DNA from: Kineobactrum salinum
GTDB taxonomy: Bacteria > Pseudomonadota > Gammaproteobacteria > Pseudomonadales > Halieaceae
DNA: 64,000 nt
Direction of reading: 5' to 3'
Assembly (NCBI RefSeq): GCF_010669285.1
Contig: NZ_CP048711.1
Location: forward strand, 3,286,001 to 3,350,000
Of this stretch, positions 53,137 through 63,040 are shown piece after piece. The position numbers were made by a program, and so were the translations under genes. Within the stretch, counting starts at the first letter, position 1. Each line of letters starts with the position of its first letter. The notes beneath the pieces were generated by a model. That model saw only the letters and a list, made by a program, of their open reading frames with translations, had not been told where the DNA came from and searched no databases.

Positions 53137-55290
53137 CTATTCCCGCGAAAAGAGGTCATTTACCGGTTCAGGCCGGTGTATGCCAAAACCCTGGCCCATA
53201 TTGACTCCCAGGCTTTGCAGCAGGGGGACCTGCTCCATGTCCTCTACATATTCCGCAATAGAGAAGATATCCATGGCCCTGGCCACTTTGGTCACCGCTT
53301 CAACGATGGCCTCGCCGGCTATGTGGGTGCCCATGTTCCGGATGAACTCGCCATCAATCTTCACATAGGCGACTGGTAGTCTCTCCAGATAGCCGAATGA
53401 CGACATTCCACTGCCGAAGTCGTCCAGTGCAAAGCTAAAGCCGGCGTCCGCAAGCTGCTGCATGGCTTCAGCGGTACGGACCAGATTGGTTATCGCGGAC
53501 GTCTCGGTCACTTCGAAACATATGCTGCTCGGGGAGACCCCAGGGTATTCACTGGCAATGCGACTGATAGCGGCGACGAAATCCTGGCTACCGAGAGTCG
53601 CCCCTGAGAGGTTAACGAACAGCAACGGCGACGTGACTGTCGGGGAGAGCGACCCAATCAACTCGAATGCCATTCCGACGATATGGTAATCCAGTTGCTC
53701 GACGATTCCGAAGCGCTCGGCTGCCGGAATGAATGCGCCGGGCGGGATGGGCTGGCCTGCGTCATCAATCAAGCGCGCCAGGAGCTCGACACACAGCCGG
53801 TCCTTGCTGCCGTCAAGCGCCACAATTTTCTGGCCCCATAGCACTACGTTATTGTCGGCAATGGCCTCTTTGATACGCGAGGCCCAGTCCATGTCAGCCT
53901 GCTGCTGCCGGATATCCTCGTCCTCCGGCTTGCTGATCTGAATCCGATTGCGGCCCTTCTCTTTCGCCAGGAAGCAGGCCGAATCCGCCAGACTCAGCGC
54001 CCGGGAAATTGGCGTGTCATCAGGACTACCAAAAACAGCCAGCCCTGCACTGAGCGTGATGCCGTAGCGACGATCGTTCCAGACGAAAATCAGCTCCTGA
54101 ACTGCGTGACGCAGCTGGTTTGCGATTTCCTGCGCCACAGACTCCGTACAGTCCTTCAGCAGCAGAACAAACTCATCTCCTCCCACGCGGACCAGCAGGT
54201 CATCCTGACGCGTTCGTTTCTTCAAAATACTGGCGACCTGACACAATAGCTCGTCCCCCGCATGATGGCCGCAGCGGTCGTTGACGATCTTGAAATGGTC
54301 GAGATCCAGATATACCAGGACGTGAGTGCCGACCCGTTCAAATTCTGCACCAATGCCATCCAGCATCCTGCGGTTGGCCAGCCCGGTGAGAGGATCGTGT
54401 GCTGCCTGGTAGGCGACTTCCTGGGAAAGCCGATAGGTTTCGGTGACATCGTGGCCCTGCACAAAAATACCCGTGATTCGGTCAGTATCATCGCGAATGG
54501 GCTGGTACATAAGGTCGACAAACACCGTCTCCAGTTCGTCTCCCGGGGAACGCTGGAGATCGATCGGGATAGCCCTGCCCATGAAGGGACAGCCGGTGTC
54601 GTAGACCTTGTTCAGCTTGTCGAGAAACCCCTGGGGCACTACCTCCGGCAGTACTGTCGCAACCTCATAGCCAAGGATTTCGCGGTGGCCGACCAGCTGG
54701 TAATAGGCGTCGTTGGCCATATCGTATACATGCCGTGGTCCGGTCAATATGCAGACGAAGCCCGGAGCCTGCTGAAACAATTGCTCCAACCGGCGCCGCT
54801 GCGCTGACAGTATCTGTTGAACCTCCTGAATCCCCAGAGGACGCTCAGCGGCTTCCGTCTCCGAGTCCATCGCCATTCCCAATGAGTCTGGATTCAGGGC
54901 ATTTCGGAAGCAGGTAAGTTCGGTGATATTGGTGGGCTGGGTCAACAGGTACCGGACCTCTCCGTTCACATCCAACAACGGTGTATTTACCACAGACCAG
55001 TAGCGTTGGCTTTCGCCCTGCTGCTTGGTAACTAGCTCAACGGTGTGGGTCCTGCGGTGTGTCCAGGCGTACTCACAAGACGCTTGAATGGGGGCTCGCT
55101 GCTCCTCGCTCGCCCCTGGAAACAGCTCGAAGAAAGCGTGCCCGAGCACCTCCTCACGGCTTCTGCCGCTTGCTTCCTCATAGGCCCGGTTACAGGCGAC
55201 AATGACAAGTGCTCGATCAAGTATCGCCGCTGGCGCCGAACCGTGGAAAAACGTGGAATGCCAATCGAGGTCTGGAAGATTTACGCTCAT
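53137..55290 (-). CDS. PAS-PAS-GGDEF-EAL c-di-GMP signalling protein
   Basis: 717 residues, cytoplasmic. PAS 1 (about 10-130), PAS 2 (about 165-290, APGFVCILTGPRHVYDMAND), GGDEF (about 300-460, intact VRVGGDEFVLLL with HDPLTGLANRR), EAL (about 480-710). EAL hallmarks: the signature is ELL (CVELLARL), LALDDFGSG-like FALDDFGSGMSSFGYLERL, YVKIDGEF and IAEYVEDMEQ where AEGVE is usual. The Gly to Tyr and signature changes make phosphodiesterase activity doubtful, while the cyclase half looks active. The PilZ/HD-GYP gene precedes it on the same strand. Confidence 0.9.
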   Translation of the reverse strand: MSVNLPDLDWHSTFFHGSAPAAILDRALVIVACNRAYEEASGRSREEVLGHAFFELFPGASEEQRAPIQASCEYAWTHRRTHTVELVTKQQGESQRYWSVVNTPLLDVNGEVRYLLTQPTNITELTCFRNALNPDSLGMAMDSETEAAERPLGIQEVQQILSAQRRRLEQLFQQAPGFVCILTGPRHVYDMANDAYYQLVGHREILGYEVATVLPEVVPQGFLDKLNKVYDTGCPFMGRAIPIDLQRSPGDELETVFVDLMYQPIRDDTDRITGIFVQGHDVTETYRLSQEVAYQAAHDPLTGLANRRMLDGIGAEFERVGTHVLVYLDLDHFKIVNDRCGHHAGDELLCQVASILKKRTRQDDLLVRVGGDEFVLLLKDCTESVAQEIANQLRHAVQELIFVWNDRRYGITLSAGLAVFGSPDDTPISRALSLADSACFLAKEKGRNRIQISKPEDEDIRQQQADMDWASRIKEAIADNNVVLWGQKIVALDGSKDRLCVELLARLIDDAGQPIPPGAFIPAAERFGIVEQLDYHIVGMAFELIGSLSPTVTSPLLFVNLSGATLGSQDFVAAISRIASEYPGVSPSSICFEVTETSAITNLVRTAEAMQQLADAGFSFALDDFGSGMSSFGYLERLPVAYVKIDGEFIRNMGTHIAGEAIVEAVTKVARAMDIFSIAEYVEDMEQVPLLQSLGVNMGQGFGIHRPEPVNDLFSRE

Positions 55291-55404
55291 GATTATAGTC
55301 GCCCCTTAGGTGCTCACGCACAGGTCAGCACGGGAAGCTTACCTGGAGCTGAGTGTAGCTTGGCGCAACTGCCCGGGAAAGGGTGGCAGTGCAATATTGC
55401 GCGG

Positions 55405-57138
55405 TCAGATCTTGATGTGTCGTACACCATAATCTTCCGGGTTTACGATACCCTCGAGCTTGCCGATCTGGGAGAAATCGACAGTGGTCAGGGTACTGTG
55501 GATGTTCTCGTTCATGAATTTCAGGTTTTTCACGACATGAACCTTGGTCGGGTTGCCTCGACCATCGACATCCATGATCCAGGCCAGGAATCCTCCTGAA
55601 AACCGGGCAAGTGCACCGATCGGGTAAAGACCATAGTGCTGGATGAACTCCACCAGTACGGTCCTGTCATAGGCTGTCGATTCCTCGTGTATACAACGGT
55701 AGACATCCAGGGGCGCGCGTGGAGCGACTCCATTGCGCGCATGAGAGAGCTTGTTGACTGCCTTGACAACTGATATCAGGCGTATGACGTCGGACAGATC
55801 AGCATCACGTTTCCCTGCGGGATACCCGGACCCGTCGAGCCGCTCGTTGGCATTTTCCAGCACATCCCGGCAGGTGGGACTGGGCTGGAAACCGAGAGCC
55901 TTGAGTTTCTCTCCCAGCACCGTGCTGTGCTGCTTGAGCATGCGCTTTTGCTCGGGACTCATGTGAGCCCGTAGGGAAGGCAGTTCCCGACTGACCAGCA
56001 GTGGCTTTCCGAGCGTGTGCAGGAGTATTCCCAGGGTGATCTCGCGCACCTGACCGTCATGCGGGTTGCGCATGAGCAAAAAATCGGCAGACTGCGCCGC
56101 CACCTGCACCGCGTGACGCACCCACTCGGGTTCTTCACGCAGGAAGGAAAGCGCGTAGAGCAGCGCCTTGCGGTCCTGGTACACCAGGTACAGCAGGGAA
56201 TCCGCGCAATCGTACAGCAGTTCCTTCGGCAACATCGCGCGAGTCTTGATATACATGAGCGCCACCTGCAACTGGTGCGCGACCTCCAGGACACCCCGTT
56301 CCATTTTCGATTGCCGGTTCCTTATTTGTCCATCCAGCTCTTCCCGCTGCTGTAATTTTTTCTCCCGGGCACCTGCAACGAACAGGGGAGAATGCTCGGT
56401 CATCTTGTCATTGATACCCGCACGAAAGGCGGCCTCGCGTTCTACTTCCGCGGTGAAGTGAAACAGATCAGAGGTCTGGGTGGAAGTGATGTTGATGAAT
56501 TCCACACCAATCGCGGCATAGCCGTGATTGCCGAAGGGGCGCAGGTGACGGACCCGTCCCTCGGCGTGGAAGCTCTCGCCATTGGGGAACTCGATGGTGA
56601 CCCCCGGCAGTTCCTGGTCAACCCCCAGCGCAACGCTGTCCTCTATTGCAATATCAATCAGGCAACCACCAACGGACAGATTCCGCAAGCGCCCCTCAAT
56701 ACTCAGTTCGTGAAGATAGACCTCTACGCTTACCCGGGAGTGCATACCCAGTATGAAGGGGATTCGTACCGCTCCCCGGCTTTCCTCAACAAACACGGAC
56801 TGCGGTAGTTCGCACTCCAGCCGATAGGTGACATGGCCCGTTTTCGAAAAGTTTACCGGTATGTTGCTGAGGCTGTAGACATCGCGCTCGGTTGCATCAT
56901 GTCCTTTCAGTGCCTCGATGTCCAGATTCAGGCAGCCATCTTTGAAGTAACTTTCGATGTCCTGACCGGCGTACTCCGCACTGAGGACCAGATGGCCGGT
57001 TTCCGCAGTCAGCTCGACGGCTTGGGCAGAAAGTGAGTATGGCATCTCCTTGGCATACACTGAAATCTCATGGCGATTCTGCAGCAGGCTGCTGATCACT
57101 TTGGCGGCGGGGGCAGTGTGCTGGTGAGGGGAAGCCAT
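55405..57138 (-). CDS. PilZ-domain protein with a degenerate HD-GYP-like domain
   Basis: 577 residues. Residues ~1-115 resemble the YcgR N-terminal domain. A PilZ domain follows (about 120-235) with the LRNLSVGGCLIDI strand (NxSxGG) and upstream Arg residues (SRGAVRIPF), as for c-di-GMP binding. Residues ~255-540 are HD-GYP-like: ILLHTLGKPLLVSRELP stands where HDIGK is expected (D to T), and ENANERLDGSGYPAG where HHERxDGxGYP is expected (H to N). With these metal ligands missing, the domain is probably a binding or regulatory module. It lies 114 bases upstream of the GGDEF-EAL gene on the same strand. Confidence 0.85.
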   Translation of the reverse strand: MASPHQHTAPAAKVISSLLQNRHEISVYAKEMPYSLSAQAVELTAETGHLVLSAEYAGQDIESYFKDGCLNLDIEALKGHDATERDVYSLSNIPVNFSKTGHVTYRLECELPQSVFVEESRGAVRIPFILGMHSRVSVEVYLHELSIEGRLRNLSVGGCLIDIAIEDSVALGVDQELPGVTIEFPNGESFHAEGRVRHLRPFGNHGYAAIGVEFINITSTQTSDLFHFTAEVEREAAFRAGINDKMTEHSPLFVAGAREKKLQQREELDGQIRNRQSKMERGVLEVAHQLQVALMYIKTRAMLPKELLYDCADSLLYLVYQDRKALLYALSFLREEPEWVRHAVQVAAQSADFLLMRNPHDGQVREITLGILLHTLGKPLLVSRELPSLRAHMSPEQKRMLKQHSTVLGEKLKALGFQPSPTCRDVLENANERLDGSGYPAGKRDADLSDVIRLISVVKAVNKLSHARNGVAPRAPLDVYRCIHEESTAYDRTVLVEFIQHYGLYPIGALARFSGGFLAWIMDVDGRGNPTKVHVVKNLKFMNENIHSTLTTVDFSQIGKLEGIVNPEDYGVRHIKI

Positions 57139-57300
57139 GAGTTAGCCTGCAAAGATGCATTTCGTTTGCTTATTATAGGCGATTGTTCCTGGTACTGACA
57201 GCGATACCATGGCGAGTATGTGGTTTACTGTGTCTGAGTCCAGCTCCATCGAACAGCGCCGCCGTGAGCAGGCGGCCTTGCTGGGGGGCAGCAGCTGCGC

Positions 57301-58185
57301 TCAGGCGGCGTTTACCGCTGTCCGGTGGCGGCGAAACAGGCGTACCAGGATACTCGCGTTGATCAGCATGATGCAGCCGTAGAGGGTCGGCACAATGGCC
57401 AGCTTCCAGTCGTTGAGTATCGACAGGCTGAGAAAGGTGGCCATGGTCGCATTCTGGACCCCGATCTCGATGGCGAGCGTCAGAGCCTCGTCACCGCGCA
57501 GGTGGGCGCGCCTGGCGAGCAGCAGGCCCGAGCCCATGGCCAGCAGGTTCAGGAGCAGGATGACGGGACCCGCGACCAGGATGTTCTCGACCAACAGATC
57601 GAAGCTGATCAGCACGGAAAAGCCTATGACCAGGGCCAGTATCAGTACCGAGACCGGACGTAGATACACGGTGAGGCGGTCCGCGAGGGGCGCGCTGCCC
57701 CGGCGTAGCAACATGCCGCAGCTGACCGGTATGACCGTCAGCTGCAACAGGCTGCGCATGGTTCTGCCGACATCGAGTATGGGTGCCTGGCCATCGTTGT
57801 AGAACCAGGCCAGACCCAGCCCAATCAGCAAGGGTGTGCTGACAATGGTGATTATGCTGGCGCAGGCTGTCAGGGTGACCGACAGCGCGACATCGCCGCG
57901 GGCCGCGAACACCACTGCATTGGAGGTCACGCCGCCAGGGCAGGCCGCCAGGATAATCAGGCCCACAGCCATTGCCGGCGGCAGCGCGAACAGCAGCGCC
58001 AGGCTCCAGGCGATCAATGGCAGTACCAGCAATTGCCCGGTCAAACCCACGGCGGTGGCCCGGGGGCGGCGCAGCAGCCGGGCAAAGTCGGCCAGCGTGA
58101 GAGACAGGCCCAGGCTGAACATGATCGCCATCAGTCCCAGCGGGACGATGCGCGTATTGACAAGAGTAATCAATTCTTCAGACAT
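57301..58185 (-). CDS. Bile acid:sodium symporter (BASS) family transporter
   Basis: 294 residues from the ATG at 58185. Nine to ten membrane helices are predicted. Family motifs are LGLMAIMFSLGLSLTLADF in the first helix, the crossing motif AACPGGVTSNAVVFAARGD and EIGVQNATMATFLSLSI. Bacterial members import bile acids, pantoate or other organic anions with Na+. It is last in a minus-strand run with dipeptidase, TonB receptor, amidohydrolase and OCD genes, so it may carry the inner-membrane step of that pathway. Confidence 0.9.
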   Translation of the reverse strand: MSEELITLVNTRIVPLGLMAIMFSLGLSLTLADFARLLRRPRATAVGLTGQLLVLPLIAWSLALLFALPPAMAVGLIILAACPGGVTSNAVVFAARGDVALSVTLTACASIITIVSTPLLIGLGLAWFYNDGQAPILDVGRTMRSLLQLTVIPVSCGMLLRRGSAPLADRLTVYLRPVSVLILALVIGFSVLISFDLLVENILVAGPVILLLNLLAMGSGLLLARRAHLRGDEALTLAIEIGVQNATMATFLSLSILNDWKLAIVPTLYGCIMLINASILVRLFRRHRTAVNAA

Positions 58186-58244
58186 GATGATGCAGTGCGT
58201 CTCCCACATAGCCGGGCATGATCAACAGGATACGGCAGCGCGGG

Positions 58245-59428
58245 TCAACCACCCCAGACATCCCGTTGCAGGCGCAGGAAGTTCAGCCCCATCACCTTTT
58301 CCACCAGTCGAGGCGACAACCCGCGCTGCTCCAGCAGCCCGGCAAGCTGCCGGAACTGGCCTGGCCCCTGCAGATCGGGCAGGAAGGGTACCACGCCGGC
58401 TTTTTCGCCGCGCGCGGCGATACCGGCTTCCTGCCGCGCCCGAATTTCCCGGTCGATCATTTCGTGATAGGCGGCCATGTCATCGATCGCGGTGGTGCCG
58501 CCATCGGTGCCTATCCCAACGTGGTCCTCGCCACAGATTTTGATGGCGTGCTCGATATGGCGTGCCACGTCATTGATATCGGGGAAACTGTCCTCTTTCA
58601 GGAAGGGCATGAAGTAGATACCTGCAACGCCCCCCTTGTCCGCCAGCAGGCGCAGTTCGCGGTCAGTCTTGTTGCGGGGCAGGTCGGCCAGGGCGCGGCA
58701 GCCGGTATGGCTGATGCAGATCGGGCTGTTGGAGGCTTCGATGGCGTCGAGGCAGGTCTGCTCACCGCTGTGGCTGAGGTCCACCAGCGTCGCGCTGGCA
58801 TTGAGCTGCTGCACGATCTGGTGGCCAAAATCCGTCAGGCCGTGGTTGGCCGGGACCATGGAGCCGGCACCCACCCGATTCTCCACGTTGTAGGTGAGCT
58901 GCACGACTCTTACCCCAGCCCGGCAAAGATTTCCACCCGCCCGGCGTCCTCCTCCAGCATCGTGGTGTTCTGGAAACCGAAAATCACGCCGGTGCGGCCC
59001 GACTTGTGGGCTTCCAGTACATCCTCGCTGCGACGAACCTTGAGCAGGTACTGCGGGTAGCTGGCAATGATTCGGTTCCAGGCGGCGATCTCCCGAACCG
59101 TGTATTCGAACGGTTCTGCGGGGCCCGCCACGTGCCCCAGGGTAATATTGACGGCACTCGTTCCGGAGGCCTGCAGATCCTGCAGGGCGCGTTCGTCGAG
59201 ATAGGCATGGCTGCTTTTCACGGCGCGGGTGCTACCGTTGTTCTGCTGTTCCTGCTGCAACCGCAGGTTGGGGTTGCCGATGCCCCCCAGATAATTGATG
59301 ACGATGCCCTGCGCCGGATCAAAACCGGTGGTCTCGCCTGCCTGCCTCGCCAATCCCACGCCCGATGCAGAGAGAGCTGCGCTGGCGGCGGAAAAGCGCA
59401 GCAGAGTCCTGCGACTGAATTTGTCCAT
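58245..59428 (-). pseudogene. M19-like dipeptidase with Tat signal, split by a one-base frameshift
   Basis: The start carries a Tat signal (FSRRTLLRFSAASAALSASG). The first frame stops at 58910 after RVEIFAGLG; the second resumes with VQLTYNVENRVGAGSM. One more base in the CCCC run at 58913-58916 gives GLGVRVVQLTYN and a 394-residue protein. The renal-dipeptidase His ligands are visible (VDLSHSGEQ and CISHTGCRAL). The usual first ligand pair (H-x-D near the N-terminus) is replaced by VINYLGG, and the bridging Glu region reads GFQNTTML. The active site is therefore unusual: a different hydrolase activity, or none, is possible. Confidence 0.78.
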
Positions 59429-59485
59429 GATGATCACCTGTTGCTGGATGGGAATGGCCGATTAAGCGGTGTGTTCCCACAGCGC

Positions 59486-61630
59486 TCAGAATTCATAGCT
59501 GACTGATACTCCTACCGTGCGCGGCTGGGTCGTCAGGATGCGGTCCGGGATGCCTTCGAGGGCTTCCACGGTCCAGTTTACCGGCTCCCTGACATCGCCG
59601 ATATTGGTCACATACAGCGCCGTTTGCCAGCGCTCGATGTCGGCCCCCACACGGGCACCTGCGAGAATGTAGTCGCCGTATTCGCGGGCATCACTGGAGC
59701 GCCTGGAAAAGGTTGTAAGGGCCTTGCCGGTGTAGGAGGCATCGAACGCGACGTGAGCCTGGTAGCCTGCCAGGGTAAATTGCTGCTGTACAATAATTCC
59801 GGCTGAAAACGGGAAGGTGTCGGGCAGCTTGTCGCCATCCCGGCCGGCGCTAATGTCGCCGGCCTGGTAACCCGGAGTGTCCTCCGCCAGGGTCTGCTCA
59901 GAGTAGCTGGCGTTCCAGCGGATGCTGAAGCCCGGCAGGGCCCGTGGCTGCAGCACAGATTCCAGCTCTATACCCAAAAGGTCCGCTTCGCCGGCATTGG
60001 CGACGTACTCAAAGGCCTGGGTTTGGTCCAGCAGGCCGACCTGAATATCCTCCCACTGCATCGCATAGATCGCGCCGTTGAAACGCAGTTGCCGGTCCAG
60101 CCACTCGGTTTTCCAGCCCAGCTCGATATTCTTGACGAAGTCGGGCTGGTAGCCACGCGGTACCGGCAGGCCGCCCTCGGTGTTCAGGTTGAGGGGGTTG
60201 GCGCCGCCTTCGCGAAAGCCCTCGGAGTAGACCAGATAGGCCAGAATATCCTCATTGAAGCGATAGGAGGCCTGCAGTTTGTAGATGATATCGTCGGATT
60301 CCGCGCTCAAGGGGTCCTGCAGGCCCACGGGCTCACCGAAGGGCGATTGTAGTTCATTGGCTCGTGAGCCGGTCTCGATCTCAAAAGCCCTGACGCCTGC
60401 CAGCAGCTCCAGCCGATCGCTGACGGTGTAGGTGATTTCGCCAAACAATGCCTTGTTGGTGAGATCGGAATCTGCCCGGGTATCAAAAAAACTGGTCGGC
60501 GAGTCAGGCACCAGCCCGGTGGCGGGATCGACAAAATAACCGATGGAACTGTTGCTCGCCTCGCGTTCCTGATAGAAGCCACCGACGATGAACTGGAGCG
60601 GACCCTGCAGCCGCGACGCATATCGCAGCTCCGCGCTCAACAGTTCGTTGTCCCGGTTCTGGTTGACGCTGCCCGGTGCGGGGACAAACTGGGATACATC
60701 GAATGAGAAAAACGTTTTCCGGTTGTAATGGGACACCGTGGCGGTGATATCGCCTCGGGCCAGTTCGTGATCCAGGGTCAGGTTGTACATCTCCAACTCA
60801 TCGGAGAAGGGAGTCCTGACGAGGCCGTCACGGGCATCTTCGTCCTGCGTGACCAACGGCTGGTCATCGAGATCCAGCTTCTGATACCAGCCGGAGGCGG
60901 TGAGCGTAGTGCGTTCCCCCAGTACCAGAGTGGCCATCAGGCGGCCGCCGCTGGTTTCTTCGCTATTGCTGTTGCTGATTCCCAGCCCGGGCAGGTCCAC
61001 GTAGCCGTCCGAATCGCGGTGGAAGCCCACTGCCCGCAACGCAAGGCGGTCGTCGATAACCGGCACGTTGAGCATCCCGTTCAATTGATAGATCTCCCCT
61101 GCGCCGCGCGAACGGGTACCTGCGTCGGCCTGCAGCGAGCCCTCGACCGCGCTCAGCTGTGGCTTGTTGGTGATGTACCGCAGGGTGCCGCCCTGGGAGC
61201 CGCTACCATAGAGTGTGCCCTGCGGGCCTCGCAATACTTCCACCCGTTCCAGATCGTACAGTTGCAGGTCGGTTTGCGCCACATTGGTGCCGCCGGCGCC
61301 GGTGGTCGGGATTTCATCAAAGTAGGTGCCCACCTGGGCGGCACCGGCGGACGAGGACAAGCCGCGAATAATGATCTGCTGATTGCCGGGGCCATTGTCC
61401 ACCGCGCTGAGGCCAGCGATAAACTTCGACAGGTCCTGGAAGCCCATGGCATGGGTTTTTTGCAGGGCGTCGGCCCCTATCGCGGAGATATTGGTAGGCA
61501 TGTCCTGGACGCTGCTGGCGCCGCGCTTGGACGCTGTGACCACCACTTCCTCCAGGGCATCCTGGGCGACGCTGCCGGTACTGGCGCCGGCAATTGCCAG
61601 CGCAATCATTGTTTGCTTGTAGGGCTTCAT
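59486..61630 (-). CDS. TonB-dependent outer-membrane receptor
   Basis: 714 residues from the ATG at 61630 (MKPYKQTMIALAIAG). A signal peptide ends near SVAQD, then a TonB-box-like LEEVVVTASKRGA and a plug domain with RVEVLRGPQGTLYGSGSQGG and IIIRGLSSS. The barrel ends VGVSVSYEF with the C-terminal Phe. It lies 22 bases after the amidohydrolase and 57 bases before the dipeptidase on the same strand. It probably imports the substrate on which these enzymes act. Confidence 0.92.
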   Translation of the reverse strand: MKPYKQTMIALAIAGASTGSVAQDALEEVVVTASKRGASSVQDMPTNISAIGADALQKTHAMGFQDLSKFIAGLSAVDNGPGNQQIIIRGLSSSAGAAQVGTYFDEIPTTGAGGTNVAQTDLQLYDLERVEVLRGPQGTLYGSGSQGGTLRYITNKPQLSAVEGSLQADAGTRSRGAGEIYQLNGMLNVPVIDDRLALRAVGFHRDSDGYVDLPGLGISNSNSEETSGGRLMATLVLGERTTLTASGWYQKLDLDDQPLVTQDEDARDGLVRTPFSDELEMYNLTLDHELARGDITATVSHYNRKTFFSFDVSQFVPAPGSVNQNRDNELLSAELRYASRLQGPLQFIVGGFYQEREASNSSIGYFVDPATGLVPDSPTSFFDTRADSDLTNKALFGEITYTVSDRLELLAGVRAFEIETGSRANELQSPFGEPVGLQDPLSAESDDIIYKLQASYRFNEDILAYLVYSEGFREGGANPLNLNTEGGLPVPRGYQPDFVKNIELGWKTEWLDRQLRFNGAIYAMQWEDIQVGLLDQTQAFEYVANAGEADLLGIELESVLQPRALPGFSIRWNASYSEQTLAEDTPGYQAGDISAGRDGDKLPDTFPFSAGIIVQQQFTLAGYQAHVAFDASYTGKALTTFSRRSSDAREYGDYILAGARVGADIERWQTALYVTNIGDVREPVNWTVEALEGIPDRILTTQPRTVGVSVSYEF

Positions 61631-61652
61631 AGTAGGCTCTCTTTGCCAGCGG

Positions 61653-63040
61653 TTACTGTAATACCGGGAATCCTGCCGCTGCCGGATCAAACTCCTGGCG
61701 CGGATACTGGCGACCGTTCTTGACGGTCAAAACCAGCGAGTGAAAATTGGCGAAACTCTGCAACGGATCCCGTTGCAGCAGAATGATGTCGGCACGCTTG
61801 CCAATCTCCAGGGTCCCGGTTTCCTGTTCAATTCCCAGGGTACGGGCGCCGATCTGGGTGGCCGAGCGAATGATTTCCAGCGGTGTCATCCCGGCGTGCT
61901 CACGCAACAGCGCGAGTTCCTGCAGCAGCCCGGGCCAGGGATCGTCGGGGTCATTGAAAAAGTCGGTGCCTGTGGCTACCGGTACACCGCGCTGATGGGC
62001 AATCCGGGTCAGGTTGGCGGCAAAGTCGGGCGTACAACCCTTGTAGTCATCCGGTTGCCCCGCCGCATCCTCAAAGGCCTGTGCCTGCCTGAAGTACATA
62101 GCCAGGGTGGCATCGAGTATGGTGCCGCGAGACGCCATTTCGTCAAAGACCGCCACAATGCGAGGGTCGTCGGGATCGATCTGCTGATAGGCGGGGACGA
62201 CTTTGTGCTGGTACTGTGCGGGCCGCTGGTCCGTGGCCTCGAACACCAGGCGACAGACATGCGATATCACGTCCACGCCGGCCGCGACCACCTCCCGTGG
62301 CAGGGCGGGAAATACCATCGAATGTGCCCAGACCTTGATGTTCTGGCGGTGTGCTTCCGTGGCAATGCGTGTGACTTCTGCTGCAGGCAGATTGGCGTAG
62401 ATCTTGATGGCGGAGGCGGAAGTGCCCCGGGCAAGCGCGACCGCCTGGACGATATCTGTGTCGGTGTCAATGGCCTGCATCCAGGGTACAGCGCCGGCTT
62501 TGCCGCCCCGCGATGACGCCGCCGGACGGGGGTCGTCAAAGAAACTGGCACCGGCCATCAGTGCCGCGTAATGCACATCCGGTCCCTCCATCTGCTGCAA
62601 ACGCGTATTGCGGGCCAGCCCGGCCAGGATCCGTACATCCCCGGCCATGTCGCGGACAGAGGTAATGCCACCATAGAGCTGGCGCCGCAGCAGCTCGTCG
62701 GCCCTGTCCTCCTCCGGCGTCGTCGCCAGGTGGACGTGGCTGTCGATCAGGCCGGGCAGGGCAAATAGTCCGCTGGCGTCAATGATTTCCGTGCCCTGGT
62801 CAGTGCCGATGTCGATTTCTGCCATCGGGGCAAGGGCCTGGATGCGGCCATCGACGACCAGCAGACCCATGTCCCGCTGAAGCGCTGCGCCGGTACCGTC
62901 GATGATATTCAGGTAGGTGTAGAGTTGTGAGTCGGGAACTTCCGGAGCACCGTGGCTGGCGGAGATGCTCAGCGTCAAGGCACAGAGGAGGCCACACCAG
63001 GACCGCAGCCCTCCAGCGACAGCTAACCGGGGGCCTTCAA
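61653..63040 (-). CDS. Amidohydrolase-family metal-dependent hydrolase; N-terminus apparent only after a one-base correction
   Basis: From a TTG at 62978 the frame gives 441 residues with amidohydrolase blocks LPGLIDSHVHLATTP, GGITSVRDMAGD, VWAHSMVFP, VISHVCRLV, VATGTDFFNDP and LGIEQETGTLEIGKRADIILL. If one base is added to the GGGGG run at 63029-63033, a TTG at 63040 starts MKAPRLAVAGGLRSWCGLLC and continues to ISASHGA, a clear signal peptide, giving 462 residues. That TTG overlaps the OCD stop (TTGA). The enzyme would be periplasmic and resembles imidazolonepropionase/prolidase-like hydrolases of cyclic amides or dipeptides. Confidence 0.85.
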
